Of a DNA stretch of 64,000 bases, positions 28,054 through 36,481 are shown one piece after another. Made by a program: the position numbers and the translations under genes. Every line of letters begins with the position of its first letter. The stretch's first letter is position 1. A model generated the notes under the pieces. That model worked only from the letters and a program-made list of their open reading frames with translations. It had not been told where the DNA came from and made no database searches. Source of the DNA: Bacteroidota bacterium (lineage in GTDB: Bacteria; Bacteroidota; Bacteroidia; B-17B0; Aurantibacillaceae); contig JAFLBH010000002.1 in assembly GCA_017303905.1 (NCBI GenBank), positions 653,006 to 717,005 of the forward strand. Direction: 5' to 3'.

Positions 28054-29010
28054 ATGAAAACAAGAAAATTAGTATTTGGATTAACAGCCTTTATTTTAGC
28101 AGGATCGCTAACATTAACGAGCTGTAAGAAAAAACAAAAAGAGGAAGAAGAAGAACCAGATACCGAACAAGGTACCATTAGCGACAATAACTTAGCTGAA
28201 AGCTTCATGAATGATGTGGCAGCTATGGGTTCTCAGGCTTCTGAAAACACTACCCTTACTACCTACAAACAAGGCTTTAATGGCGTTGTTTCTGTTCCGA
28301 TGGAGCTAAACAGTTTAATGGCTGCAGCTTGCGCTACTTTGAGCTTTAACACAGGAGCAAAGACATTTACTGTTGATTTTGGTTCAGGATGTTTATGTGC
28401 TGATAACAGAACGCGTTCAGGTCAATTGTATTTTGATTATTCAATGTCTACAAATACTATAACGCCGATTTACTACCGCACACCGGGCTTTAAAATGTCT
28501 GTTACCTCTAACAATTACGTGGTAGATAATTATACCGTTACCATTTCAAATAAAACCATTGAAAATACTACACCGATGAGTATTCCAACCGGTACAAATC
28601 CGGGTACTAATTTAACCTGGAGCGTTAGTGCAAATGTGAGTATTGCTAAACCTAGCAACGGAGGTACTGTAACCTGGAATTGTTCACGTACAAAGGAATT
28701 ATTAAATACTAATGATCCAAATTGCTATAAAGGTCAGGCCTTCCCTATCGACTGGACAAAAGCTAAAGTTCGCTTAAATGGTAGTGCGAGCGGCATGACT
28801 GCAGGTGGTGAAAATTACACAGCTACAATTACTAACCTGGTTCGTGATTTCGGTGGATGTAAAATTGGAAACATGTACCCTTTCATTTCAGGAAATTTAG
28901 ATTTCACGCCTGGAACCCGTCCTACCCGTTACATCAATTACGGTTCAGGAAGCTGTGATAGAAACGCTACAGTAACCATTAAAGGCATCACTTACTCTTT
29001 CAATTTCTAA
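28054..29010 (+). CDS. lipoprotein of unknown function, paralogue of 803-1849
   Basis: The 318-residue product has a lipoprotein signal with lipobox LTSC (Cys24), followed by a KKKQKEEEEEPD linker. It matches the 803-1849 protein in its middle (FDY, then PGF, VTS, VDNYTVTIS and ENTTP) and at the end (VTIKGITYS). It carries extra cysteines (CATL, CLC, NCS, NCY, GGCK, GSCD) that the first copy mostly lacks. That suggests disulfides in this copy. Function is unknown. Confidence 0.8.
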   Translation: MKTRKLVFGLTAFILAGSLTLTSCKKKQKEEEEEPDTEQGTISDNNLAESFMNDVAAMGSQASENTTLTTYKQGFNGVVSVPMELNSLMAAACATLSFNTGAKTFTVDFGSGCLCADNRTRSGQLYFDYSMSTNTITPIYYRTPGFKMSVTSNNYVVDNYTVTISNKTIENTTPMSIPTGTNPGTNLTWSVSANVSIAKPSNGGTVTWNCSRTKELLNTNDPNCYKGQAFPIDWTKAKVRLNGSASGMTAGGENYTATITNLVRDFGGCKIGNMYPFISGNLDFTPGTRPTRYINYGSGSCDRNATVTIKGITYSFNF

Positions 29011-29032
29011 TTTTCATTATTAAATAAATAAT

Positions 29033-29064
29033 AAGCCCCGAGGTTTTTACTCGGGGCTTTTTTT
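29033..29064. terminator. bidirectional intrinsic terminator
   Basis: aagccccgag (29033-29042) pairs with ctcggggctt (29050-29059) around a 7-nt loop and runs into seven Ts. It is nearly the same stem as the terminator after the paralogous gene at 1871-1904. Confidence 0.92.
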
Positions 29065-30889
29065 ATTGCTTCACTAATTTTTGAGAGCCGTAAACCTCTT
29101 TATCCGAGAATATCTTCAAGAAATAAATCCCCGAAGGAAGTGGATTCAAGGTAAATGAAAAGCGTTGCTTGCCCGGTTTAATGTATTCACTTAATAAAGT
29201 TTTCATTTCTTTACCCTGCACATCGAACAATTTGAAATGAATGGTCTCCGCATTTTTGTTTTCAAACTCAACGCTAATTAAATTCTCAAATGGATTTGGA
29301 AATACAGACGCATTCTCGTTTTCTTTTACTTCATTTATTCCGGTGATGGCATTCAATCCAATCTCAGCAATCCAGGTAGCATGTCTTCTTGCAGAAGTAC
29401 CAACTAATTGTCCGTAATAACCACTCATCCACACCTTCCCTGTTTCGTTATATTTTCTTTGTGAACCTGAATAATCGCCCCAGCGTTCAAGCGTGGCTGA
29501 TAATACATCGACATACGTTGTGCCGTTTTTGATTCCAAATACGGCCGAATAATTTCCGGCAGCATCCGATTTCATGGCCGAACATCCTGCACTAACGGTT
29601 GGCGCACAATGGTTGAAGCTAATAATGGATGTGTGATCGGTAGATGATGAACCTACATAAGAAATATTCGGGTAACCAAAATCCATTACCGGATGTCCCA
29701 GAATATTTCCTGTAACCGTTGGCGTAGTTGTTGCATAACCATCAATCACGCCATGATATACGGCACAAAAATTGGTAGCGGGGTCTTTTGTATTATGTAC
29801 ATATTGAATTTTATTATTTTCGATAAACGCTCCTAACACCCTGGCATCATTGGTTGCAAATAAATGTGGAAGTGTTTGACGCGCATCCGGTGGCATTGAA
29901 TAAGGAACGCTCGCGTTTGTTAACTTAACCGTAAGTGTTTGACCGGGTGCATTAGCTGTATCTGAAATATCGATGACAAAAACAGAATCGCAGTTAACAC
30001 CAAAATTCTTATTACTCAAAAAATATTGTTGCGGACCATATAAAGTACTTCCGCCTTTAACAGGACAAATATTTCGAATATTATTTCCGGCATATTGAAT
30101 GTTATTATGCAATTGTGTAGTTAAAGGTTGTCCGGCATAACCATTGGCTTTGTTTATTTGCCAAATAACGGTTTCATTGAAACTGGTTTGCCATGTACCA
30201 CCCGGATTTAAAAGATTAATAGTTAGAAATAATTCCTTTTGCGAAAACGAAATCATAGGGTAATCCGACCATAAATTATTATTGAAAGGATTGCCCGGAA
30301 TCATGTAAAAATTCCAGTTACCTTTTGGATCGTTTGTTTGAGAGAAAGCCACAACTATTGTACTCGTTGCAGGCGTGAAACCGTTTAAAAACACCAATGC
30401 AAATCTATCTGCAATTGGATCATAGGCTACTTTAGGATCGAAAGCTTGCGAAAAAGTTCCTAAGGGTGTTGAGAAAGCAGAAAGGGAAACTACCCCTTTT
30501 GAAGAATCTACCACACAATCGTGAAAATAAATAAGTGTATTAGAAACAGAAACGATTTTACAATTGTTAGAAACAGCGATATCATTGTCATTAGGCGTTG
30601 AATTACCAAAAGGATTTCCCAAGAAATTCTTTCCTAAAAAAATCGGACTCAAGGTACCGCTGGGTGAAGCAATTTTTGAATTCGATGGTGCATTTAAATT
30701 CATTTTCGATTTATCAGGAATACCTCCCGGCACAGGTTTTTCGATGCATTGAAGAGCCGTAAAATAATCTTCCTTTACATCAGAAAAATTGATGGTTGCC
30801 TTTTTAGGGATAATAAAATTAGTGCTATGACTTTGTGCTGATAATCCAACAGGAAATAAAAACAAAGCCAAATAGTAAATCGCTTTCAT
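29063..30889 (-). CDS. large secreted protein with type IX secretion C-terminal domain
   Basis: The 608-residue product has a signal peptide (FPVGLSAQ). A long beta-rich region (about 60-500) contains repeated NDIAVSNN, DPIADRFALVFL and WGDYSGSQRKYNETGKVWMSG motifs, which suggest a beta-propeller-like surface domain. A T9SS sorting domain follows (VFPNPFENLISVEF to YGSQKLVKQ). It should be displayed on or released from the surface. The activity is unknown, and I see no catalytic motif. Confidence 0.85.
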   Translation of the reverse strand: MKAIYYLALFLFPVGLSAQSHSTNFIIPKKATINFSDVKEDYFTALQCIEKPVPGGIPDKSKMNLNAPSNSKIASPSGTLSPIFLGKNFLGNPFGNSTPNDNDIAVSNNCKIVSVSNTLIYFHDCVVDSSKGVVSLSAFSTPLGTFSQAFDPKVAYDPIADRFALVFLNGFTPATSTIVVAFSQTNDPKGNWNFYMIPGNPFNNNLWSDYPMISFSQKELFLTINLLNPGGTWQTSFNETVIWQINKANGYAGQPLTTQLHNNIQYAGNNIRNICPVKGGSTLYGPQQYFLSNKNFGVNCDSVFVIDISDTANAPGQTLTVKLTNASVPYSMPPDARQTLPHLFATNDARVLGAFIENNKIQYVHNTKDPATNFCAVYHGVIDGYATTTPTVTGNILGHPVMDFGYPNISYVGSSSTDHTSIISFNHCAPTVSAGCSAMKSDAAGNYSAVFGIKNGTTYVDVLSATLERWGDYSGSQRKYNETGKVWMSGYYGQLVGTSARRHATWIAEIGLNAITGINEVKENENASVFPNPFENLISVEFENKNAETIHFKLFDVQGKEMKTLLSEYIKPGKQRFSFTLNPLPSGIYFLKIFSDKEVYGSQKLVKQ

Positions 30890-30932
30890 GTGATAGGTTT
30901 TATGTAACTAAGATATAAAAAAGCAAGTAAAA

Positions 30933-31790
30933 TCAAAACTTCACTTCACAGCCGGGTAACATGGCGCGAATTTCTTCGATATATTCCTTACTCATGGGAT
31001 TGCCGCGTAAATCAAGCAAGGCTAAATTCTCCATCTGACTAATGGAAGAAGGGAGTTTGGTAAGCTGATTATTTCTTAACGAAATAACTCTCAATTTCTT
31101 TGCTTTATATATGGTAACAGGAATTGAAGTAATCGGATTATTTTCTAAAATTAAAATTTCCAGGTTTGGTAAACGCTCAAAATGCCCGGATACAAAGTGT
31201 GTATTTGTTTTAGCCAGGTATAAAAACTTGAGCGATTGTACGCGGAAAATTTGACGCGGAAAACTATCCATGATACAATTCTCCACTTGAAAATCTTCGA
31301 GGTATTTTAAATACTTTAAAGTTTCAGGAAGCTTTAAGGTGTCTTCTGTATCGGTGAATTTAATGGTTTTGAGTTTTGAATTATAAGCGATACTTGCAGG
31401 GATGCTATCCATTTTAGTATGACTTAATTCTAAATGATACAGATTCACTAATTTTTTAAAATCGGCCGGTAATGCGGTAAAGGGATTATTATAACTGGCG
31501 AAATAAATTAAGTTGTATAAATCTCCGATATTCTTCGGAAAATCAGTCACCATGTTTCCGCTAAGCTTTAGTACTTGCAAATCTTTAAGCGTACTTAGTT
31601 TTTCGTAGGATTTTGGATCAAGCGTTTTGTAACTCAAATCCATTTTATACACACCGGCATTAATCTTGAGGGCTTCTTTCAAATCTGTATAAACACGACT
31701 TCCAAGCGGACCGTATTTATCGAATTCATTTTGTCCGAATGATAAAAAATTAACTGCGAAGAAAATTAATATAAAAATAAATCTGACCAT
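30933..31790 (-). CDS. exported leucine-rich repeat protein
   Basis: The 285-residue product has a signal peptide (FFAVNFLSFGQ). About eight leucine-rich repeats of 22-24 residues follow (for example LQVLKLSGNMVTDFPKNIGD, LEILILENNPITSIPVTIY and LRVISLRNNQLTKLPSSISQ). It should be a periplasmic or surface binding protein. It is probably transcribed alone. The partner is unknown. Confidence 0.88.
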   Translation of the reverse strand: MVRFIFILIFFAVNFLSFGQNEFDKYGPLGSRVYTDLKEALKINAGVYKMDLSYKTLDPKSYEKLSTLKDLQVLKLSGNMVTDFPKNIGDLYNLIYFASYNNPFTALPADFKKLVNLYHLELSHTKMDSIPASIAYNSKLKTIKFTDTEDTLKLPETLKYLKYLEDFQVENCIMDSFPRQIFRVQSLKFLYLAKTNTHFVSGHFERLPNLEILILENNPITSIPVTIYKAKKLRVISLRNNQLTKLPSSISQMENLALLDLRGNPMSKEYIEEIRAMLPGCEVKF

Positions 31791-31872
31791 TTTTGCATTA
31801 CTAAAATAGGCTTTTTACCTGCAAATCAGACTTAAAGAAAAAAAACAATTAAATGTTTTATTAACAAAAGCT

Positions 31873-32727
31873 TTAATGATAGTTATTGAAAATCTTCCAG
31901 CTTAGCTCGTAAGATTTTAATAATTCAGAAGTATTCAGGTTTAACTGGATACCTTTTTTATTGGTAAAGGCTTCTAAATCTTCAGTGGCCATATTGCCGG
32001 TTAAATCATCTTTCGCCATCGGACAACCACCGAAGCCATGAATGGCTACATCAAAACTCTGACAACCGTTGTTGTAGGCAGCTTCAATTTTTTCGATGGC
32101 CGTGTCGCGTGTTGAATGTAAATGCGCACCAATTTGTACGCCTTTAAATTCAGGAATGATATTTGAGAACAAGTAATTAATAGAATCAGGCGTAGAACAA
32201 CCAATCGTATCAGATAATGCAATTATTTTTATGCCCATATCCGCCATTTTCTTTGTCCATTTAATCACGATATCAGAATTCCAATCATCACCATAAGGAT
32301 TTCCGAAAGCCATGGAAATATAAACCACCAATTGCTTGTTGTGTTTCAAACATAGATTTTGAATTTCTTCAACGCGTAATAATGATTCGGCTATAGAAGA
32401 ATTGGTATTACGTTGCTGGAATGTTTCTGAAACGGAAAAAGGGAAGCCCAAATAGGTAATTTCATCATACATTGCAGCGTCTTGCGCACCGCGGGCATTG
32501 GCAATAATGGCTAATAATTTTGATTTGGTTGAACTCAAATCCAAACGTTTTAAAACTTCCGCTGTATCCTGCATTTGCGGAATAGCCTTTGGAGAAACGA
32601 AACTTCCAAAATCAATCGTATCAAATCCAACTTTTAAAAGCTGATTAATGTATTCGGCTTTTAATTCAGTTGGAATCATTGTTTTGATACCTTGCATGGC
32701 ATCACGCGGACATTCTGTAATTTTCAT
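31873..32727 (-). CDS. hydroxymethylglutaryl-CoA lyase-like protein
   Basis: The 284-residue protein is a HMGL-type TIM barrel. It begins ECPRDAMQG and has FGSFVSPKAIPQM, LSDTIG and the metal-binding GAHLHSTRDTA. The catalytic-cysteine loop is HGFGGCPMAKDDLTGN. HMG-CoA lyase cleaves HMG-CoA to acetoacetate and acetyl-CoA, the last step of leucine breakdown. The family also contains homocitrate- and malate-type enzymes, but the GGCP loop favours lyase. No leucine-catabolism genes are adjacent. Confidence 0.88.
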   Translation of the reverse strand: MKITECPRDAMQGIKTMIPTELKAEYINQLLKVGFDTIDFGSFVSPKAIPQMQDTAEVLKRLDLSSTKSKLLAIIANARGAQDAAMYDEITYLGFPFSVSETFQQRNTNSSIAESLLRVEEIQNLCLKHNKQLVVYISMAFGNPYGDDWNSDIVIKWTKKMADMGIKIIALSDTIGCSTPDSINYLFSNIIPEFKGVQIGAHLHSTRDTAIEKIEAAYNNGCQSFDVAIHGFGGCPMAKDDLTGNMATEDLEAFTNKKGIQLNLNTSELLKSYELSWKIFNNYH

Positions 32728-32799
32728 GTGTAGTGTTTTTTTATTGTCACATGTTATTCGCCATAAACTCTTATACCCATAAGAAATTTACGGCTCATT

Positions 32800-33843
32800 T
32801 CATTTCAATATATTTTTCTCAATAAGAGCTTTATTAATTTCTTTTATCAATGCCGGACCTTCATAGATAAATCCGGTATAAAGCTGAATCAAATCGGCTC
32901 CGGCCTGAATTTTCTCGATGGCATCTTCCGCTGTGTGAATTCCTCCCACCCCAATCACAGGAAATGCATTATTTGATTTTTGCTTCAGGTAACGAATTAC
33001 CTCCGTGCTGCGTTTTGTTAAAGGCTTTCCGCTAAGTCCGCCTGCACCAATCTTTTCAATTTCTTCCTTACTAACGGTTAGTCCGGCGCGGCTAATCGTT
33101 GTATTCGTTGCAATAACACCGGCAATTTGGGTGGTTTTTACAATTTCAATAATATCATCAAGCTGACTATCGGTTAAATCAGGAGCAATTTTTAATAATA
33201 TTGGTTTGGGATTACTTTTCTTGCGATTTAGATCTTGCAGTGTATTTAATAATTTGGTTAGAGGCTCCTTCTCTTGCAAATCGCGCAAATTAGGCGTATT
33301 CGGAGAACTTACATTCACCACAAAATAATCCACCACATCAAACAACGCATTAAAATTAATCACGTAATCATTTACCGCTTCTTCATTAGGTGTGATTTTA
33401 TTTTTACCAATGTTACCACCTATTAATACACTTTTATCCCAACGTTTTTTTAAACGCAAAGCTGCCGGCTCCACTCCTTCATTATTAAAACCCATACGGT
33501 TAATGATAGCCTCATCCTGAATAATTCGGAACAAACGGGGTTTATCATTACCCGGTTGTGGCTTAGGGGTTAAGGTCCCGATCTCAATAAAACCGAAGCC
33601 AAGATTCCCCAGTTCGTTAAAAAGTTTAGCGTCCTTGTCCAAACCCGCTGCTAACCCAACAGGATTAGTAAAGCGTAATCCGAACACCTCCCTTACCAAG
33701 GCAGGATGCGAATAAGAATACATCTTATTCATAATGAATGGCATACCAGGAATAATGGAAGCTCTTTTGATTAGAGAAAAAGTAAAATAATGGGCTTTTT
33801 CGGGGTCTAAAGTAAAGAGATAGCGTTTTAAAAGTTTGTACAT
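32800..33843 (-). CDS. pyrD: quinone-dependent dihydroorotate dehydrogenase
   Basis: The 347-residue FMN enzyme oxidises dihydroorotate to orotate in pyrimidine synthesis and passes electrons to the quinone pool. It has the class 2 N-terminal helix region, [10 protein letters not shown], the catalytic-serine loop [35 protein letters not shown] and the FMN phosphate loop [11 protein letters not shown]. The N-terminal extension marks it as membrane-associated. Confidence 0.97.
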   Translation of the reverse strand: MYKLLKRYLFTLDPEKAHYFTFSLIKRASIIPGMPFIMNKMYSYSHPALVREVFGLRFTNPVGLAAGLDKDAKLFNELGNLGFGFIEIGTLTPKPQPGNDKPRLFRIIQDEAIINRMGFNNEGVEPAALRLKKRWDKSVLIGGNIGKNKITPNEEAVNDYVINFNALFDVVDYFVVNVSSPNTPNLRDLQEKEPLTKLLNTLQDLNRKKSNPKPILLKIAPDLTDSQLDDIIEIVKTTQIAGVIATNTTISRAGLTVSKEEIEKIGAGGLSGKPLTKRSTEVIRYLKQKSNNAFPVIGVGGIHTAEDAIEKIQAGADLIQLYTGFIYEGPALIKEINKALIEKNILK

Positions 33844-33928
33844 AATGGTAGGGTAAAATTAGGCAATGTGCGGCAAAGTTGGAAGGGCGGCACTCAAAGT
33901 TGAAAAATTTAGCGTTTTTTAAGGTTTT

Positions 33929-33960
33929 TTGTGTTTCAATTCAAAATACTTATATCTTTG
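33929..33960 (+). promoter_or_regulatory. promoter of the small Ala-rich lipoprotein gene
   Basis: The -7 box TATCTTTG (33953-33960) fits TAnnTTTG. A TTTTTTG run ending at 33931 supplies the -33 box with a 21-bp spacer. The ATG is 33 bp downstream. This is one of the clearest Bacteroidota promoters in the window. Confidence 0.75.
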
Positions 33961-33993
33961 CGCTCAAATTAAAACTAAAACAAAACCACAACA

Positions 33994-34260
33994 ATGAAAA
34001 AAGTATTATCAATCGTAGCTGTTGCCGCTTTATCTGCTGCTTTCGTAGCTTGCGGCCCATCTAAAGAAGAAATCGAAGCAAAAGAAAAAGCTAAAGCTGA
34101 TTCAATTGCTGCTGTAGAAAAAGCAAAAGCTGATTCAATCGCTGCTGCTGAAGCTGCTGCTGCTGCTGAAGCTGAAGCTAAAGCTAAAGCTGCTGCTGAC
34201 TCTGCTCGTGTAGCTGATTCAATTGCTGCTGCTGCTAACGCAAAAGGTGGTAAAAAATAA
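33994..34260 (+). CDS. small Ala/Lys-rich lipoprotein with repeats
   Basis: The 88-residue product has a lipobox (FVACG). After it the chain is almost only Ala, Glu, Lys, Asp, Ser and Ile, in repeats of KAKADSIAA(A/V)E. This predicts a charged alpha-helix or coiled coil anchored by its lipid, reminiscent in shape of abundant spacer lipoproteins such as Lpp, though unrelated in sequence. The strong promoter and terminator, and the uniform codon use, suggest high expression. Confidence 0.8.
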   Translation: MKKVLSIVAVAALSAAFVACGPSKEEIEAKEKAKADSIAAVEKAKADSIAAAEAAAAAEAEAKAKAAADSARVADSIAAAANAKGGKK

Positions 34261-34280
34261 TTTTAACCACACAAGCATTA

Positions 34281-34314
34281 AAAAACCCTGCAGTTTGTGC
34301 GGGGTTTTTTATTT
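34281..34314 (+). terminator. intrinsic terminator after the Ala-rich lipoprotein gene
   Basis: aaaaaccctgc (34281-34291) pairs with gcggggttttt (34299-34309), with one G-T pair, and is followed by more Ts. It ends just before the DUF2752 start. Confidence 0.88.
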
Positions 34315-34320
34315 TACATC

Positions 34321-34605
34321 ATGCTACAATGGCTGGAAAATAATTTAACTTCTTGCTTTTTCAAAAGCCACTTCGGTATTGATTGTCCGGGTTGCGGCAT
34401 GCAACGTGCTTTCATAGCCCTCTTAAAAGGAAATCTATCCGAATCTATACACTACCACCCCGCTCTTATCCCTTTTATGCTCACAGTAGCCATTGTTTTA
34501 ATTCAGATTAAAATAAAACATCCTAAAGGCGGATTATTGGCACTTTGGCTCTTTATTATCACCTCGGCAATTACGGTGATTAATTATACACTAAAATTTA
34601 TTTGA
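34321..34605 (+). CDS. DUF2752 small membrane protein
   Basis: I start at ATG 34321 because an in-frame ATG at 34297 lies inside the terminator stem. The 94-residue product has the DUF2752 mark CPGCGMQRA, with two cysteines, and two membrane helices (about 42-62 and 70-90). Function is unknown. It ends 1 bp before the convergent flippase gene. Confidence 0.85.
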   Translation: MLQWLENNLTSCFFKSHFGIDCPGCGMQRAFIALLKGNLSESIHYHPALIPFMLTVAIVLIQIKIKHPKGGLLALWLFIITSAITVINYTLKFI

Positions 34606-35841
34606 TTAAAAAGCCTTTTTAATGTTTTCAATATCTTTTGTGAAATTGAAAACTTCCCTCAACTTCAATTTTGTATTTATGGCAAATCCTATCAAAAGTG
34701 CCAGCGACGAAATGCCATAACTGCAATTGGCAACAAAAGCAGCCCCTTTCACACCATATAGTTTAATTAAAAAAGGAGCCAAAGCCAAGGTAATGGCAAA
34801 GCCACAGAAATTACAAAAAGCAATGAACTTTAGTTTACCAAGTCCGCTAAAATAATGACTAATGATGGTTGAGAAACTAATAAACAAGATACCGGGAGCT
34901 ATCCAGAGCATGACGCCTTTAATCGGACTAAAATCTTTTCCCAAGAGATAGGTAAATAATTCATTGGGCAGAAAATAAACAACTACAACAGCCAAGGTAC
35001 TTAAAAGCAAACTGGCCTTAGCGAGTGTTAAAGTAATGCTGCGGTTAAAATCAGTGTCACCTGTATTGGAAATTTTAGATAACACAATGGGAGAAATTCC
35101 TGTGGCAATAATCCAAACCGATTCGATTAATGAGGAAGCTGCCGAATATAAACCAACCAGCGCGCTTGTGCTAAAAAAATATAAACTAAATCGGTTCGCC
35201 AATAAATGAAACCAGCCGGCTAACTGACAGAAAAAACCGTTTTCAAGGATGGATTTCAAATTAAATTCGTTTTTGGAGTCGGGAAGTTTCACCAGTTTAA
35301 GTACCGAAATAAAGGAGATGATAAAGGCTACGGAGAAAGAAATATATAAAGGCCAAACGTAAGCTTTAAATGTGTAATCTTTTTTTATGATGGTGAAGTA
35401 AAGTATGCCTAGTAATAAAAGTAAAGGCTGCAGTACACTTAGAAAATTATAAGTTTTCACCTTTTCACGAGCTAAAAGGTTGACCATATTAAATGTGTTT
35501 AAAATGATTAATAACGAAAGGAGATACATATCAATTTCGAATCCCTTAATTTCCTTACCCATTAAAAAGAAAGCCAAATTGGACAAACTGGTGGTGATGA
35601 AAGTCCAGATGATGCCATTTATAAATATTCGTTTGAGGTTGAACTTAGGAACAAAATAAACCAGGGAGTATCCGGTATAGATTTCGTTAATGATTTGAAT
35701 ATTGGCAATGTTTAATACAAATAGGCTTATTTCTCCGCGGGTATTAACGCCCAGATACTTAGCCGAAAGGATAAGGATTAAAAAATTTATGACAGCTACA
35801 AATCCCTTAGAAAAAAGAGTTTGCAGGATGTTTTTAATCAT
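34606..35841 (-). CDS. oligosaccharide flippase family protein (Wzx-like)
   Basis: The 411-residue protein has about twelve membrane helices. Its start, LFSKGFVAVINFLILILSAKYLG, is typical of polysaccharide biosynthesis/MATE-superfamily flippases. Such proteins move lipid-linked sugars across the inner membrane. No glycosyltransferase genes are adjacent, so its substrate is open. It is divergent from tRNA-His. Confidence 0.85.
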   Translation of the reverse strand: MIKNILQTLFSKGFVAVINFLILILSAKYLGVNTRGEISLFVLNIANIQIINEIYTGYSLVYFVPKFNLKRIFINGIIWTFITTSLSNLAFFLMGKEIKGFEIDMYLLSLLIILNTFNMVNLLAREKVKTYNFLSVLQPLLLLLGILYFTIIKKDYTFKAYVWPLYISFSVAFIISFISVLKLVKLPDSKNEFNLKSILENGFFCQLAGWFHLLANRFSLYFFSTSALVGLYSAASSLIESVWIIATGISPIVLSKISNTGDTDFNRSITLTLAKASLLLSTLAVVVVYFLPNELFTYLLGKDFSPIKGVMLWIAPGILFISFSTIISHYFSGLGKLKFIAFCNFCGFAITLALAPFLIKLYGVKGAAFVANCSYGISSLALLIGFAINTKLKLREVFNFTKDIENIKKAF

Positions 35842-35919
35842 AGTGAAGATATTGTATCAAACGAAAATACATCAAAAACGGATTTTTAAATAATATATTT
35901 CAGTAAATAAAAAATTTAT

Positions 35920-35927
35920 TACATTTG
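35920..35927 (+). promoter_or_regulatory. -7 box TACATTTG before tRNA-His
   Basis: TACATTTG fits TAnnTTTG and ends 13 bp before the tRNA. A weaker ATATTT at about 35895-35900 could be the -33 region. Confidence 0.5.
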
Positions 35928-35940
35928 CTCTCCCAAAACG

Positions 35941-36014
35941 GTAGATGTAGCTCAGTTGGTTAGAGCATCAGATTGTGGTTCTGAGGGTCGTGGGTTCGAA
36001 TCCCATCATTTACC
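35941..36014 (+). tRNA. tRNA-His(GTG)
   Basis: Acceptor arms GTAGATG (35941-35947) and CATTTAC (36007-36013) pair with one G-U. The G at 35940 can serve as the extra G-1 opposite discriminator C36014, as expected for tRNA-His. The anticodon stem TCAGA/TCTGA holds loop TTGTGGT, giving anticodon GTG. The T arm is GTGGGTTCGAATCCCAT. CCA is not encoded. Confidence 0.97.
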
Positions 36015-36028
36015 CAAACAATTAAACC
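35995..36028 (+). repeat. direct repeat copy 1 (T loop to terminator arm of tRNA-His)
   Basis: These 34 bp, from the T-loop TTCGAATCCC to TTAAACC in the terminator stem, occur again without mismatch at 36347-36380. The two copies bracket the GIY-YIG gene. Confidence 0.9.
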
Positions 36029-36052
36029 TTGCAGAAATGCAAGGTTTTCTTT
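36024..36052 (+). terminator. tRNA-His terminator
   Basis: aaaccttgca (36024-36033) pairs perfectly with tgcaaggttt (36038-36047) around gaaa and leads into TTCTTTT. The second repeat copy is followed by a different stem with the same aaacc/ggttt base. Confidence 0.88.
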
Positions 36053-36059
36053 TTGCCAT

Positions 36060-36320
36060 ATGTTTTACGTTTATATACTCTTTTCGGAAAGCCATGGAAG
36101 ATACTACATTGGTCAAACCAATGATCTCACAAACAGACTTTATCGTCATAATTCAGGCATGGAAAAATCCACTTCACCTTTTATTCCTTGGAGAATGATT
36201 GGAAGTATTGAAAAAGGAACACGCTCTGAAGCTATGATACTTGAAAAGAAGCTTAAGAACCTAAATACAGAAGATTTGAAAAAGTTTATTTTGAAACATA
36301 TCGTGGGTCGCGAGGCATAG
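36060..36320 (+). CDS. GIY-YIG nuclease family protein
   Basis: The 86-residue protein is a stand-alone GIY-YIG domain. FYVYILFSESHGRYYIGQT holds the two tyrosine motifs, followed by RLYRHNSG with the conserved Arg/His and SEAMILEKKLKNL with the metal-binding Glu. Such domains cut DNA one strand at a time; this one lacks a DNA-binding module, like UvrC-type short members. It sits between two copies of the tRNA-His 3' end. Its last codons (HIVGREA) are read from the duplicated T-arm and a palindromic insert. It is probably a selfish or domesticated element tied to the tRNA. Confidence 0.9.
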   Translation: MFYVYILFSESHGRYYIGQTNDLTNRLYRHNSGMEKSTSPFIPWRMIGSIEKGTRSEAMILEKKLKNLNTEDLKKFILKHIVGREA

Positions 36321-36380
36321 CTCGCGATGGCGAGTTTACCTCGCCATTCGAATCCCATCATTTACCCAAACAATTAAACC
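36301..36380 (+). repeat. second copy of the tRNA-His T arm and 3' flank with 39-nt palindromic insert
   Basis: TCGTGGGT (36301-36308) and TCGAATCCC onward (36348-36380) match the tRNA T arm and 3' flank at 35988-36028. They are split by 39 nt containing two hairpins: TCGCGAG/CTCGCGA (36308-36314 and 36321-36327) and ATGGCGAG/CTCGCCAT (36327-36334 and 36340-36347). The copy has no 5' tRNA half, so it is not a gene. Confidence 0.85.
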
Positions 36381-36472
36381 GTGCCTTTGGCACGGTTTTT
36401 TTATTTTACAACTGAGCGTTGAAAGCTCCGCTTTCATAAGTGAAGGTGTAAAATAAAAAAAGACCGCACAGC
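36376..36472. repeat. nested inverted-repeat unit c, with terminator
   Basis: The left hairpin aaaccgtgcc/ggcacggttt (36376-36398) ends in a T run and is a terminator. Inner arms TTTTTTTATTTTACA (36396-36410) and TGTAAAATAAAAAAA (36447-36461) are perfect 15-bp inverted copies. A central hairpin gaaagc-tcc-gctttc lies at 36421-36435. A small right hairpin ccg-caca-gcgg follows near 36463-36473. The layout equals units a and b after tRNA-Ser, though the outer arms are weaker here. Confidence 0.7.
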
Positions 36473-36481
36473 GGAATTTAA

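Noticed and set aside
35956..36198. 80-codon frame beginning in tRNA-His
   Set aside because: It reads through the tRNA gene and its terminator and overlaps the GIY-YIG gene in another frame. The protein start is a translated tRNA.
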